Assembly (NCBI GenBank): GCA_034336665.1
Contig: CM067584.1
Location: forward strand, 2,232,001-2,296,000
Direction of reading: 5' to 3'
Source of the DNA: Luscinia megarhynchos
Lineage: Eukaryota > Chordata > Aves > Passeriformes > Turdidae
DNA: 64,000 nt
Shown: piece by piece, positions 22,526-34,267 of the stretch
Layout: the number at the start of each line of letters is the position of its first letter
How positions within the stretch are numbered: the stretch's first letter is position 1
Program-made: the position numbers and the translations under genes
The notes under the pieces: model-generated
The model's database searches: none
What the model saw: only the letters and a program-made list of their open reading frames with translations
Told to the model about the DNA's origin: nothing

Positions 22526-23155
22526 TGTTGAGAAAGATGAGACAGAGAAATCTCGCAAATATGAATGCCCAGATTCTGAAACCATAAGCAAGATTGAAAT
22601 GAAAGCCACTTTTGAGATGGCAAGCCTTAGTTACTGAATTCCCATGAAACAATGGGATGGCCCCTGAAGGCAATCCCCTCTTGATAGAACAATGCCCTCG
22701 GCCAGAGAGCAACTCCAAAGGGCACAGAAAGACTCGTCAGGGTCCCAAGATTAGTTCTTAGAGTTTAAAATGTAACACACTATGTTATAAGGATTCCTAT
22801 AGGCTGTATGTAAATGCTATAGAATTTGTATTTTGTGTTACATTGGTTAGTGGAAATTAGAATATTCATCATGGAAGAAGACTTATTTTATTGCAAATGG
22901 GAAATCACTCTCTTCTTTCCTTCTCTTCTCCCTCCTCTCTTCCTCTCTTCTCCCACTTCTCTTCTTGCTCTCTTCTCTCTCTTCTCTCTCTCTCTCCCCT
23001 TTCATCTCTTTTTGTCCTGCTCTGGGGCTGTGCTGGGCAGCTCCTAGCAGAGTCTTTTACAATAAACTGCAACTGTAACCTTTAGTTTATACAGAGTGCC
23101 TGAGTTTTGTCCCCGACTATCTATCCCGACACAAAGACCCCCACAGAGTCCCACA
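22526..23155 (+). mobile_element. Solo LTR, 630 bp, nested in family A
   Basis: The element begins TGTTGAGAAAGATGAG and ends AGAGTCCCACA. It is flanked by identical 6-base duplications AGGATC at 22520-22525 and 23156-23161. An inverted CCAAT-like ATTGG lies at about 22843-22847, and AATAAA at 23061-23066 leaves about 90 bases of R/U5. A C/T-rich microsatellite (TTCTCTTC, TCTCTCTC words) occupies about 22909-23010 within it. The duplication length points to a class II (ERVK-type) element. The family A copy at 61.2 kb lacks it and shows a single AGAATC target at the equivalent point. Confidence 0.92.
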
Positions 23156-23277
23156 AGGATCCATCTTGGATTTGGTTTGGGTGCAGCCCACACTGAAGCC
23201 AAATTTGAATCCTTTCAGTAAATTCCCTTTTTATTCCTTTTCCTCTGCCCAGTCTCTGTTCCTGTTCAGCCTCTCCA
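23156..23277 (+). mobile_element. Family A copy 1, right part, with LTR 3' end
   Basis: Continues the family A homology: CCATCTTGGATTTGGTTTGG, GAATCCTTTCAGTAAATTCC (a decayed AATAAA), then CTCTGCCCAGTCTCTGTTCC and a shared end near CAGCCTCTCCA. The 3' boundary is defined by loss of similarity to the 61-kb copy just after TCTCCA. Confidence 0.78.
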
Positions 23278-23960
23278 GGCATCCCCACAGCTCCTGCTTT
23301 GGGAAGATGCTGCCACTTGGGAATTTCAGAGAGAGGAGGATGGAATCAGGGAATCACCAGGAAAAGCTGCAGCCCCACTGCAGCCCCACGGGATTCCCGT
23401 GAGGAGCACAGCAGGGATGTGTGTAATGCCCAGCAAAAGCAGAATTCCGGTTTTCAAGTCTAATTAAAAGGCATTTTTGCCCCTGCTGGGGTTTCTAATC
23501 CCAAATTCTGTCCCTGCTGTCTCCCTCACCTTCCCCTCCCCTGGGATTCACCTCCTCACTCTGAGTCAGGATAAGCAGCTTTAATTCAGTGTCAGCCTCA
23601 TCTAGGGAATTAAGCCAGGCCCAGAAAAATCCTATTACTCTTGTGAGGATGGTGAATAAATGTGTATCTTGACTGATCATGGATTAATCCTGGGATCCAC
23701 TTAGGCCTGACAGGAGCTGTTGCCTAGCAATGTAATTGAATGTAAGGCTGAGTGTGCTGAGAAAAGGGTCAATGGCTAAATAAGCCCCCAAAACCTCATT
23801 TCCAGGTTCTATTTTCCCCTTCCCCTCAAGATTTATGTTTTCTAAGTATGAAACCAGTAACCACCAGCAAGGAGATTATGGGATAAAGCACTGGGAACTC
23901 GTGGTTCGTGACAGATCTCATTCAGGACTCGGGGTCTGAGGAAAATCTCACTGAAAAAAA
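23278..23960. other. Unique sequence, nothing identified
   Basis: Single-copy mixed DNA. No exon, RNA or element boundary was seen. Confidence 0.55.
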
Positions 23961-24095
23961 ATTCCCACAGTGACTCTGCACCAATGGCTCCATAATTCCT
24001 GTTTTTAATCCCAAATTCCCACAGTGACACTGCACCAATGGCTTCCCTAATTTCCATTTTTTATCCCAAATTCTCACAGTGACACTGCTCCAATG
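23961..24095. repeat. About 57- to 60-bp tandem repeat, 2.3 copies
   Basis: AATTCCCACAGTGACTCTGC, ACCAATGGCT(C/T)C and TTTTTAATCCCA blocks recur at about 23961, 24014 and 24069. Confidence 0.85.
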
Positions 24096-24402
24096 GTTTC
24101 CAGGCTCCTGAGTCACTGCCCTTGGTGAGAAAGTGCAGGCAGAGAGACCCCAGTGGCACAGGGCTCGTTAGTCTCCATTTATTTACAGTTAATCTCTATT
24201 TATTTACAGCCCTTTCAAAGGGTTTTTTCAGAGCATTTCCCAGGGAGGGACCTGACTTTGGCAGGGCCCTCCTGGGAGGAGCAATAATTCCTTTTTCGGG
24301 GGAGCTGTGCTGCTAAATGTCAAGTGTTGTTCTGCCCAGCTGGAGAGAAATGCTGTTTGTAACCTGCTCTGAAATCCTGGGCTGGGCTGAGGCCATGGCA
24401 CG

Positions 24403-25133
24403 AGTTTTGTGGGGCAAACAGAGCCCCTGAGATCAGCTGAGGGAGGTTTTTATATTTGGGAATTCGATTTCACAGACAAAATTCCTGAGATGATTGAGGG
24501 AAGTTTTTTTTTCTTGGGAATTCCATTTCTCACAATTTTTGTGTGGCAAACAGAATCCCTGAGATCAGCTGAGGGAGGTTTTTATGCTTGGGAATTCCAT
24601 TTCAAAGACAATATTTTTAAGATCATTTGAGGGTGGTTTTTGTACGTGAAAATGCCATTTCCCATTTTTGTGTGGCAAATGTGGCACACAGAACTCTGGA
24701 GATCAATTGATGGAGGTTTTTGTCCTTGGGAATTCCATTTCTCATAATTTTTGTGTGGCAAATATGAGAGACAGAGCCCCTGAGATCAGCAGAGGGAGAT
24801 TTTTGTCCTTGGGAATTCCATTTCAAAGACAATATTTTTAAGATCACTTGAGGTTTTTGTACTTGCAAATCCCATTTCCCATTTTTGTGTGGCAAATGTG
24901 GCACACAGAACTCTGGAGATCAATTGATGGAAGTTTTTGCATTGGGAATTCCATTTCTCATAATTTTTGTGTGGCAAATATGAGAGACAGAGCCCCTGAG
25001 ATCAGCAGAGGGAGATTTTTGTCCTTGGGAATTCCATTTCAAAGACAATATTTTTAAGATCACTTGAGGTTTTTGTACTTGCAAATCCCGTTTCCCATTT
25101 TTGTGTGGCAAATGTGGCACACAGAACTCTGGA
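24403..25133. repeat. Higher-order tandem repeat, about 216-bp super-unit of about 70-bp monomers
   Basis: Monomers contain TTTTTGTGTGGCAAA, CAGAG/AACTC, C(T/C)GAGATCA(G/A), a TTTTTG-T linker and GGGAATTCCATTTC. Three distinct monomers form a super-unit: the block ATTTTTGTGTGGCAAATGTG recurs at 24664, 24881 and 25097, periods 217 and 216, with near identity between super-units. The left portion (24403-24660) consists of more divergent monomers. This is organised like alpha-satellite higher-order repeats on a miniature scale. Confidence 0.9.
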
Positions 25134-26590
25134 GAGTTCCCACCCCATTCCTTCTCCCCACACATTCCCATGGATTTATATTTACATTTAATGTAAAACA
25201 AGTCCAGAAATTTAAAAATAGAAAACCAAAAACCAAACCCAAGTAAACACCCAATTAGTAAAAATAAACCCCCAAGAAGTGCAGCAAGAGCCATGCTACA
25301 AATGTGGCACCAGCTGCAGCACTGGGAGGATTTTAGGAAATCCTAAATCAGAGAGAAAACCACGTCAAAATATGAAGGATTTAGTAGTTTTTTCCCCTCC
25401 TCTGTTGATTGGAGTTACCTGGGCAGGAAACATCTGTTTTTTCCCCATTAAAGAGCAAAGATTAGCAGGTTTTTGTTAAACCTGGCATTCTGCACTTATT
25501 TACTGGGACTTGAGAAGGGAAAAAAAAAAAAAGAAGAAGTTGGAACCTAATTACAGAGCAGATGCTGAGAGTGGTATTTATTCTCCAAAACCACACAGGT
25601 CATTCATTAAAATCTCAGTTTTAATTAGCAAACACCTGTTTTGTGTTTGATTTTACACTGATCTGGACTGGCTGCAATTTGCTTTCTTCAGGAGGAGCAA
25701 TTCCAGAGCCTGACAGGGACAGGGAGGGCAGGGCTGGTCCCAGCTGCCCCAAACCCCCTGGTTTTGGGATTTCACTGAGCCAGGGATCAAAGTTTAACTT
25801 GGTTCAGCTCTAATCCTAACAAAATTTACCAGGATTTAATTTAATCTGAGGCAGAAAACAAAACTGGAGCCCAAGCAGCATCTTCTTCTTGGGCTTCACA
25901 AACCCAAGTCCTTGAAAAGTGCATTTGACTGGAAATGCCTTTTGATGACAAAGCTGAGCTGTGTTTTTGTGGATGCAAATGAGCCCCGGTAATGAATTCC
26001 TCTCTGAAATGGAGGGATTTGAAGCTCGTGTTCTCTGTCACAGCCACACGTTGCTCATTGTCCTCAAAGCACTCGATTTTCAAAAACATCCTGGCACCCA
26101 CACAGTGGCTGCTCTGGAATTTTTCAAAGCCCCTGAATCAATACCTGTCTTGTCCTTTAACTAAGGATGAAATAGTTCTCTAACTCAGAGAATGATGAGG
26201 CAATAAACCAATTACAGTAATTAAAGCTCTGCTGCAATAAGGGTCACGCAGACAGGCGAGTGATACAAGTGATACCTGTGATTATAAAATTATTCTAATT
26301 TAGGAGATATTTTCTCCTCAAAACATTCCACGTCCCCAATTTCTGCCACTGCCTCCTTGTGTTCTCACTGCTGCCCTCCCCACCTACAGCACAAACCCAC
26401 TGCAAAAGGGGGAAAACATTTCCATGGAAATGAAGGAATCCACTGTCTGTGTCATCCTGAACAGTGGATAATTAATCCAGGCCTGTGCCTGTCCTGCAGA
26501 GCAGGGTGTGAAGAGTTCTCAGGGTGGAATTTGGGGGAGATTTGGGGCAGCTCCAGCCCTGCTGCTGCAGGGGATGGGGACTCAGAATTT
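25134..26590. other. Unique sequence, nothing identified
   Basis: AT-rich single-copy DNA with an A-rich run at about 25519-25536. No exon, RNA gene or element boundary was recognised. Confidence 0.5.
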
Positions 26591-26969
26591 GGGGATCTGG
26601 GACCGGGGGGTGCCTGGGGGTGTTCTGAACGAGACCCTGGGTTTTGTAACGCTCCTCATGATGAATGGTTGAGTTTCTAGGGGCAGCCTTTGAGCTCTGA
26701 CACCCCTCAGGGGATGTTTTAGCTCTCCACAGCACATCCAGATGTGAGAGTGATGCTGAGAGCCCTCACTGGCTCTCTGTGGGGCCGAGAAGTGGCAAAA
26801 GAACACAGCAACACAACTCCTCTTCCAAGCAAGAAGGAGTGATTTATTGAAAAGCCATAAGGGAGATCACCAGAAACAAAGTAGAAAAGGCTCATGGGTC
26901 AAAGAAGGCAACACCACTTTGAAAACATGCTTCGTGCAAAACATCACCAGACACTCACACAGCTCTGTG

Positions 26970-27207
26970 GAGAGAAGAGAAGAGAAGAGAAGAGAAGAGA
27001 AGAGAAGAGAAGAGAAGAGAAGAGAAGAGAAGAGAAGAGAAGAGAAGAGAAGAGAAGAGAAGAGAAGAGAAGAGAAGAGAAGAGAAGAGAAGAGAAGAGA
27101 AGAGAAGAGAAGAGAAGAGAAGAGAAGAGAAGAGAAGAGAAGAGAAGAGAAGAGAAGAGAAGAGAAGAGAAGAGAAGAGAAGAGAAGAGAAGAGAAGAGA
27201 AGAGAAG
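26970..27207. repeat. (AGAGA)n pentamer microsatellite, about 47 units
   Basis: An uninterrupted polypurine pentamer array of about 238 bases. All frames are open on both strands, giving false ORFs of up to 179 codons. A pure polypurine mirror repeat of this length is a classic H-DNA (triplex) forming sequence. Confidence 0.98.
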
Positions 27208-27432
27208 CAAGAAGAAACCTGCAGCTGGGAAAAGTATTTTTTAAAAAAGTTCTGTACAAAACAGAGGTGGAGATGGTTTTACACCAACGAATGTTGTGTT
27301 GATTTACTGTAACCAGTGAATAAAGTGTAAACTCTGTAGAAGGAATAACAGTGTGCTGTTGTAATAAACAGATTTTGGCCTTTTGAGATGTCGTGTGTCC
27401 TTTCATAGGTCACGTTCACCCCAGCGGTGACA
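27208..27432 (+). mobile_element. Possible LTR 3' portion
   Basis: Downstream of the pentamer array are AATAAAGTG and AATAAACAG signals (27319 and 27363), followed about 60 bases later by a GGTGACA terminus at 27432. GGATC follows at 27433-27437, and a GGATC also precedes a TG at 26598. That would define an LTR of about 835 bp containing the AGAGA array, but GGATC is common in this window and the TGGG start is atypical. The 3' end looks LTR-like; the 5' end is uncertain. Confidence 0.35.
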
Positions 27433-29753
27433 GGATCCTCTGCTGGCTCTCACCCCCCCAGACTGCAGAGCTGCTCTGCCCCAGGGATTCACTCCTTGGT
27501 CAGGAAGAAGAAAGAGCTCAGGGTTACCCAGAATAATTGGAGCTGCACAACCCCAGAGCCTCTCCCCCGAGAATCACAAAAGGTTTGGGCAGAGCTGGCT
27601 CAGAAATCCTGAGCTGCTCAAACAAGCCCAGCACGGAGCCCTGCCTCGCTTTTCACCCTGACATCCCCCTGGGCCTTCCAGACAAGAGAAAATGAAATTA
27701 AAGTGCCCCAGCAGCCGGCTCAGGTGAGCGTCAGCCAAGCACAGCTCTCCTCGTGGTCCCTCCTCAAGAGCTCTGGCAGCTCCAAGACCTCAGAGTCACA
27801 ATTCCTCCCTCAGGAATAAAACAGGCTCAGAAAGACATGAACTCCTCAAAACCAGCTCTGCTCTTAATCAGCTTTAATATCAGAGCAGCAGCAGCAACCT
27901 CCCTGCTCAGGCCACAGATGACAGGTTTATTATCCCTCCTTTTGAAACTGAGAAATTGGTTCAGACTTTGGGATGGCTTTTAGCTACCACCAAGAAGAAA
28001 GCAAACCCCAAATAAACAAACAAGGAAAAAAAACAAGCCAAGAAGGAAAAAGAAATGGAAAATAAGAAGGGAAAGAATAAAGGAAGTGGATATATCTTGT
28101 GGGATTTGTAAAGCTTTGTAGAAAATGCAGACAGACAGACCAGTCGTGCTGCTGTCATCTTGTTTTCCCTGAACTTTGGGCAACTTGAAAAGCAAATATT
28201 TGGGGTTTTAACCCTCTCCATACCTGCTGTCCAGCAGGTGATCTCACTTTGCAAAGGGAGAAATAGATCCTGTAGATCTGGAGTGTTTTATTGCATAATT
28301 CAGGCTTATATTAGATTTATTCCTGAATATTTAATGATCTGATCTATTCCTGAATATCTAATGATCAGATTTATTCCTGAATATCTAACAATCATTTGGT
28401 GTTCAGACAAGGGGAATTAAGAGACCAATGGTGAAAAAAATGCTCAAAAGGCACCTAAAAGCAGTGACAGTGCTCCTGAATTAACTTTAAGCCTGACATT
28501 AGTCCCACTAAAGACAGCAGGATTATTCCAGGACTGATTTTCCCAGCTGATGAACTGTTTAATTGGACTGAACCCATTGGATAAACATCTAAGGGGCAGC
28601 CCTGGGAAGGCACAAAGGAAAGCAATCAGCAGTGGAAGGAGGTTCCTTTCAGGAATTATCCCTCCACTTCCATAAACAATGGCAATCAAAGTCACAGCAA
28701 TTAAAAAATTGGCATTTTTGCCGTGTCAGGGAGGAACATTTTCACCCTGAGAGGCAGAAAACCATATTTTTAGGCAAAGCAGCCACCTTCTGTTTTTCCA
28801 GGAGGAATTTCACCCACGGGAAGGGGTGGCTGCCCATGGGAAAACCAGAGAGGAGGAAGCAGCAGCTCCTGACAAAGAACAAATATTTACCTGCAATAAT
28901 CCAGTCTCCACAACGCCAGCGCTGTTTAATCAACATGTTTGAGCACAGGCAGGGAACGTTCCTGCACAAACCTGAGAGAACCCAGCCCAGTTTATGGACA
29001 CAGCCCTAATTAATTTGGTGTGTTTGGATTGTGGGGTCCCTGCTGAGCCGCTGCAGCTGTGCTGGGCCTGCCCAGCTCTGGGTGAGCTCCAGTTTGCAAA
29101 TATTTGAGGCTCCTGCGTGGGCAGGTTGACACAGCAATGCAATCAATTAAACCAACAGGCTACGAGGGACGATGGACTGGGAGCACAGCTCCGGCCAAGG
29201 AGGGGAGAGAGAACAAAAATGGGAATTTTTAAAAGTTTTTTCTCAGTCAAGGAATGTGTGGTTGTGGTTCTGCTCCACTCCAGCAGAGAAAAAGTCCTGA
29301 TTTATTCATGGCAAAGTGCAGCAGGCATAGCAAACGGTGGAGAAATGAAAGGATGTGCTGATTTGGAAATGACTCCAGCAGCCCTGGGAGTTGCTGGGGC
29401 CAGCTGGAGATGAGGATCTGCCAAAATTTCCTCATGTTCCTGAACCAACATCCACAGGAGCAAACTCTGAGCGTTTCTCACTGCAAATACCCGCCAGCAC
29501 CCAGGCTGTGCTGCCCAAAATGCTGCCCTGGGCCCCATCCCTGGCACCAGCACGAGCACAGGGCTGGACAGAGGTTTTGGGCCAGCCCTGGCTGCTCAGA
29601 GCCCCAGGGGATGGTTTGGGATCCAAAATGTGCCAGGGTGGTCACAGCCCCTGCCAGGGGATGGAGGGCAGCAGGATGTGGCACTTGGATCTTCAGGGAT
29701 GGAGATGGGGAGGGAGGAGAGCTCTGGGAGCAAGGAGGAAACCTCAGGGGGAT
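27433..29753. other. Unique sequence, nothing identified
   Basis: Single-copy DNA, AT-rich at 28010-28090 and 28290-28440 (a short repeated GATTTATTCCTGAATATCTA near 28310-28390). No supported gene. Confidence 0.5.
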
Positions 29754-30403
29754 GACAGAATCACAGAATTATCACAGAATTATCACAGAATTATCACAGA
29801 ATTATTACAGAATTATCACAGAATTATTACAGAATTATTACAGAATTATCACAGAATTATCACAGAATTATCACAGAATTAGAGTTATTACAGAATCACA
29901 GAATTGCAGAATTATTACAGAATTACAGAATTATTACAGAATTATCACAGAATTACAGAAGTATTACAGAATCACAGAATTATTACAGAATTATTACAGA
30001 ATTATTACAGAATCACTGAATTGAAGAATTAGAGAGTTAGAGAATTGCAGATTTATAGAATCACAAAATCACTGAATCACAGCATCACAGAATCATAGAA
30101 TCACAGAATTATTACAGAATTACAGAATCACTGATTAACAGAATCACAGAATTATTACAGAATTGCTACAGAATTACTACAGAATTATCACAGAATCACT
30201 GAATTAAAGAATTACAGAATCACTGAATCAGAGAATCACTGAATTACAGAACCACACAATCACAAAATCACAGAATGACTGAATTACAGAATCACAGAAC
30301 CACAAAATCACAGAAATCACAAAATTATGAAATCACTGAACCACACAATCCCATAATGACTGAACCACTGAATTACAAAATTACAGAACCACAGAACCAC
30401 TGA
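29754..30403 (-). repeat. ACAGAATT / ACAGAATCA array, probably an expanded CR1-tail-like repeat
   Basis: About 650 bases of 8- to 11-base units (TCACAGAATTA, TTACAGAATTA, ATCACAGAATC, ATCATAGAATC). On the minus strand this reads GATTCTGTG and GATTCTATG, the octamer found at the 3' end of avian CR1 LINEs. No CR1 3' UTR body was seen on its right side, where a 22-bp minisatellite begins, so derivation from a CR1 tail is inference. Confidence 0.6.
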
Positions 30404-30825
30404 AAGGATGGAAGGATGGACATCACTGGGGCAGGATGGACATCACTGAGGAAGGATGGACATCACTGAGGATGGATGGACATCACTGAGGGCAGGGTGG
30501 ACATCACTGAGGGCAGGGTGGACATCACTGAGGAAGGATGGACATCACTGAGGGCAGGGTGGACATCACTGAGGAAGGATGGACATCACTGAGGGCAGGG
30601 TGGACATCACTGAGGGCAGGGTGGACATCACTGAGGATGGATGGACATCACTGAGGGCAGGATGGACATCACTGAGGAAGGATGGACATCACTGAGGAAG
30701 GATGGACATCACTGAGGGCAGGATGGACATCACTGGGGCAGGGTGGACATCACTGAGGGCAGGGTGGACATCACTGAGGAAGGATGGACAGCACTGAGGA
30801 AGGATGGACATCACTGAGGGCAGCG
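30404..30825. repeat. About 22-bp minisatellite (GGATGGACATCACTGAGG)
   Basis: About 20 copies of GGATGGACATCACTGAGG followed by AA or GCA, with GGGTGG variants interspersed. It is directly adjacent to the preceding CAGAATT array with no unique spacer. Confidence 0.95.
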
Positions 30826-31278
30826 TGGCCACTGCAGTCCCTGGCCCAGCCCTGGCCCTGCAGGAAGCCCTGGCTGCCCCGAGGGTTTGAGTCCCTGCAG
30901 TGCAGGAGCAGCTGGAGCTGCAGCTGACCCGGGCCTGAGACACCCACAGAACGGCAAATCCACACTGGTGGCTCTGTGCCAGGAAATATTCATCACTTCC
31001 CATCTTTGTGTTGTCACCCTTTTTGTTCCCTGGAGCTGCGTTGATGGGGAGGGATGTTTGTATTTGTATTTACATGACTGTTATTAGAGAGGAGCTGCCA
31101 GGCTGACACTGCCTTTATGTGGGAGCCATCTCCCATTTCCTTTTTTTTTTTTCTCCCCCATTTTCTTTTCATCCTGGCTGAGGACCTGTCCTACTTTCTT
31201 GTTTAGAAGATGATATGCTTGCATTATGCATTCTAAATATAGGTTTTTATTTTTCCTTTTTTTTCTTTTCTTTTCTTT

Positions 31279-31310
<32 letters not shown>

Positions 31311-31615
31311 TTTCTTGTGCAAAGCAGGTTGACGTGGTCGTCAGAAGAAATGAATTCAGAGTTCCTCTCCTGCCCCAGGGGAGCTGTGCTGGGAGAATTT
31401 TATTCCAAGGCAGGGCAAAAACACGAAGATGCTGATGTGTTCCAGGACAATTTACTGCATGTTGGATTTTAAATTTTTTTTAACCTGTTTTTATCATAAT
31501 TTGGGACTGACAGGGCCTGAGGAGGAGGGGAGGGAGCAGAAAAAATTCACATAGAACAAACGTCCACTCAAAACCCCCTTCCCAAACTCATCAAAACTTC
31601 AGTTCAGAGAGAGCA
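30826..31615. other. Unique sequence with a poly-T tract
   Basis: T-rich runs at about 31140-31152 and 31252-31314 (with C interruptions). Nothing coding was supported. Confidence 0.5.
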
Positions 31616-32037
31616 GGGAGGGATTGAAGGGATCTAGGAGGGGATTGAGGGGATCCAAGAGGGATTTAGGGGATTCAGGGAGGGATTCGGGAGATCCAGA
31701 GTGGATTGAGGGGATCCAGTAAAATTGAGGGGATCCAGGAGGGATTGAGGGGATCCAGGAGGAATTGAGGGGATCCAGGAGGGGATTAAAGGGATCCAGG
31801 AGGGATTGAGGGGATCCAGTAAAATTGAGGGGATCCAGGAGGGATTGAGAGCATCCAGGAGGGGATTAAAGGGATCCAGGAGGGATTAAGAGGATGCAAG
31901 GAAGGATTGAGAGGATCCAGGAGGGATTGAAGGGATCTAAGAGGGGATTGAGGGGATCCAGGAGGAATTGAGAGGATCCAATGAAGGACTGAGGGGATCC
32001 CGGAGGGGATTTAGGGGATCCAGGGACTGATTGAGGG
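31616..32037. repeat. About 20-bp minisatellite (GGATCCAGGAGGGATTGAGG)
   Basis: About 20 copies with variants GGATCCAGTAAAATTGAGG and GGGATTAAAGGGATCC. The GGATCCAGTAAAATT variant appears twice in the same local context about 96 bases apart, suggesting a larger duplicated block. Confidence 0.93.
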
Positions 32038-33734
32038 TCAGTCTCCTGATGAAATGAAGTTATTGGTTTCCTTGGGAAAGAAGAGGATGGGAAAGCACCC
32101 AAGAGCCGCAGAGTGAAGGATTTGCAGCAGGGAGCTCCATGGAACACAAACCCCCTCCTTAGAAAGGAAGAACACTCCAAACATCCCATCCCAGGGAGGA
32201 AGGAGCAGCTCCGTGGGAACTCTCCAAAATCCAGGAATTTCCCAGCTCCACCACCCTAATCATGGGGAGAGTTAAAGGGAATTAATTATTAATCAATAAT
32301 CTAATGCAGAAACCCAATTTCATTTGAGGAGCCTGACACTTGTCACTCAGACCTTCCCTTTTGGGGCTAAAATTTAAAATTCCAGAGCCAAGTCCCTCTG
32401 TGTTACGCCACCAGTGGATTTCCAGCAGGGACAGGGAAGCAAATGCTCCCTTTTCATCTCCCCTGTAATTTCTCCTCCATCAGGTGCAGCAGCCAGGACC
32501 TGGGGATTGTTCCAGCCCTGTCCTTGTGACATTTCATTAAGCTGCTCGTTTAAAGCTTATCATTAGAGGGACTGGAGCCTTGCTGGAAGAACTTAATTGC
32601 ATCCTATTTTCCCTGCCTGAAGATGCATTGGAGGAGTCAGTTTGCATTTTGATTTTTTTTCTTTCTTTTTTTTTTTTTTTCTTTCAAGGTCTTTGTGCTG
32701 CATAGAATTTTAAATTCCTCCATCTGCTCTGCTCCCTCTTCACCTGGGGCTGGCAGAACCCCTGCTATCAGAACTGCCAATATTCCTGTTTTTTACCCAC
32801 TTCCTAAATTCCAAGAGAAATGGAGATTACAGCCACTGGAAAAGGCCTTTGCATAGGAGGAAAAGGGAATAAAAAGCCATAAAAACATATAAAATAAAGA
32901 ATGTTTCCTTTTTGCTGCGAGCAAAACCTGTTGTCCTCTCCCAAACAAAAACTCCCCAACAGTTTTTTACCCCACGCAGAGGGGAAAAAATTCCAACTTC
33001 GACAGCACCGAACAAAAAAAGGGTCACAACTTGAGGCAGGACAGGCTGACCTGAGTGTCCCCTGCAGGCTGGGCACAAAAATCCTCCTGTCCTGCCCTGG
33101 AGGAGCCCCTGCACCGTTTCCTTTCATGTGCTGAAGTGTGAAAATCTCTCTCTGTAGCAGACACTGGGGAAGGCTCCGGAGAGCTGCTCCTCCAGAAGGT
33201 GAGCTGGCGCCCCGGGCGAGCCTGGAATTAGAAAAGCAAAGGGCAAAGAGAGTTGGTTAGTGCAGAAAAAGCTGCTGGAGCAGCACCCTGAGCGAGGGGG
33301 GGCTCATCCGGGTTTATAATTATAAATTATTATTGTTTATATTGTAAGTTATGATTATTTATAATTATAAACCTTGGGCTGGTGGGGAAGCAGAGGCCAC
33401 CCCGTGGCTCAGCAGCACCAGGAGCTGCCCCTCACTTTTCACAGAGCCTTTCCCTGTGTTAATTGTGCCCTGGGAACTCCACTCCGAGCATCCTGAAAGG
33501 AAAAACTGCCCCAAGCCAGGCTGGGATTAAACCTGAGCTGCTCCAGCCATGAACTGACACCGAGAATCCCCAAATATTCCAGTGCCTAACGCTGCTGGAT
33601 AAAAATCCAGCACGGAGGAGAAGGAAATGAGCATCCCTGTGAAATTGTTTGGCTCGGAAATCCCAGATTTGTTTTGTGCAGGTGCCTGGGCAGAATTGAA
33701 GCTTTCAAAGGCTCCTCTGTGCTCAGGCTCTGGG
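32038..33734. other. Unique sequence, nothing identified
   Basis: Single-copy DNA with a poly-T tract at 32650-32682 and an AT-rich TATAATTATAAATTATTATT stretch at 33310-33372. No supported gene or element. Confidence 0.5.
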
Positions 33735-34267
33735 CTGGATCCCCCTGGATCCCTCTGGATCACTTTGGATCTCTCTGGTTCTTTCTGGATCCCTATGGAT
33801 CCTTTTGAATCCCTATGGATCTCTCCTGATCCCTTTGGATCCATCTGGATCCTTCTGGATCACTTTGGATCTCTCTGGTTCTTTCTGGATCCCTATGGAT
33901 CCTTTTGAATCCCTATGGATCTCTCCTGATCCCTTTGGATCCATCTGGATCCTTCTGGTTCACTTTGGATCTCTCTGGATCCTTCTGAATCTCTCTGGAT
34001 CCCTCTGGATCCCTCTGGATTTCTCTGAATCCCTCTGGATCCCTATGGATCCCTTTGAATCCCTCCAGGTTTCTCCAGATCTCTCTGGATCCCTTTGAAT
34101 CCCTCTGGATCTCTCTGGATCCCTTTGAATCCCTCCAGATTTCTCCAGATCTCTCTGGATCCATCTGAATCCCTCTGAATCCCTCTGGATCTCTCTGGAT
34201 CCATCTGAATCCCTCTGAATCCCTCTGGATCTCTCTGGATCCATCTGGATCCCTCTGAATCTCTCTG
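33735..34267. repeat. 10-bp minisatellite (GGATCCCTCT), left segment
   Basis: About 53 copies of GGATC(C/T)(C/T)TCT and GAATCCCTCT. A block of about 110 bases is duplicated (compare 33740-33850 with 33850-33960). The minus strand reads as open IQRDPEGSRE repeats, which are artefacts. The array is split by the solo LTR at 34268 and resumes at 34586. Confidence 0.95.

Noticed and set aside
26593..26597. GGATC as a proven target duplication for an LTR ending at 27432
   Set aside because: GGATC is one of the commonest words in this window and the supposed 5' end, TGGGACC, is atypical. The LTR call is kept only at low confidence and only for the 3' part.
26867..27406. KRREEKR / LLFSSLL type proteins
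   Set aside because: Pure translation of the AGAGA pentamer array in every frame.
29391..30024. Plus-strand frames of 163 and 204 codons ending in NYHRIITEL repeats
   Set aside because: Their C-terminal half is the ACAGAATTATT array, and both frames are open only because of it.
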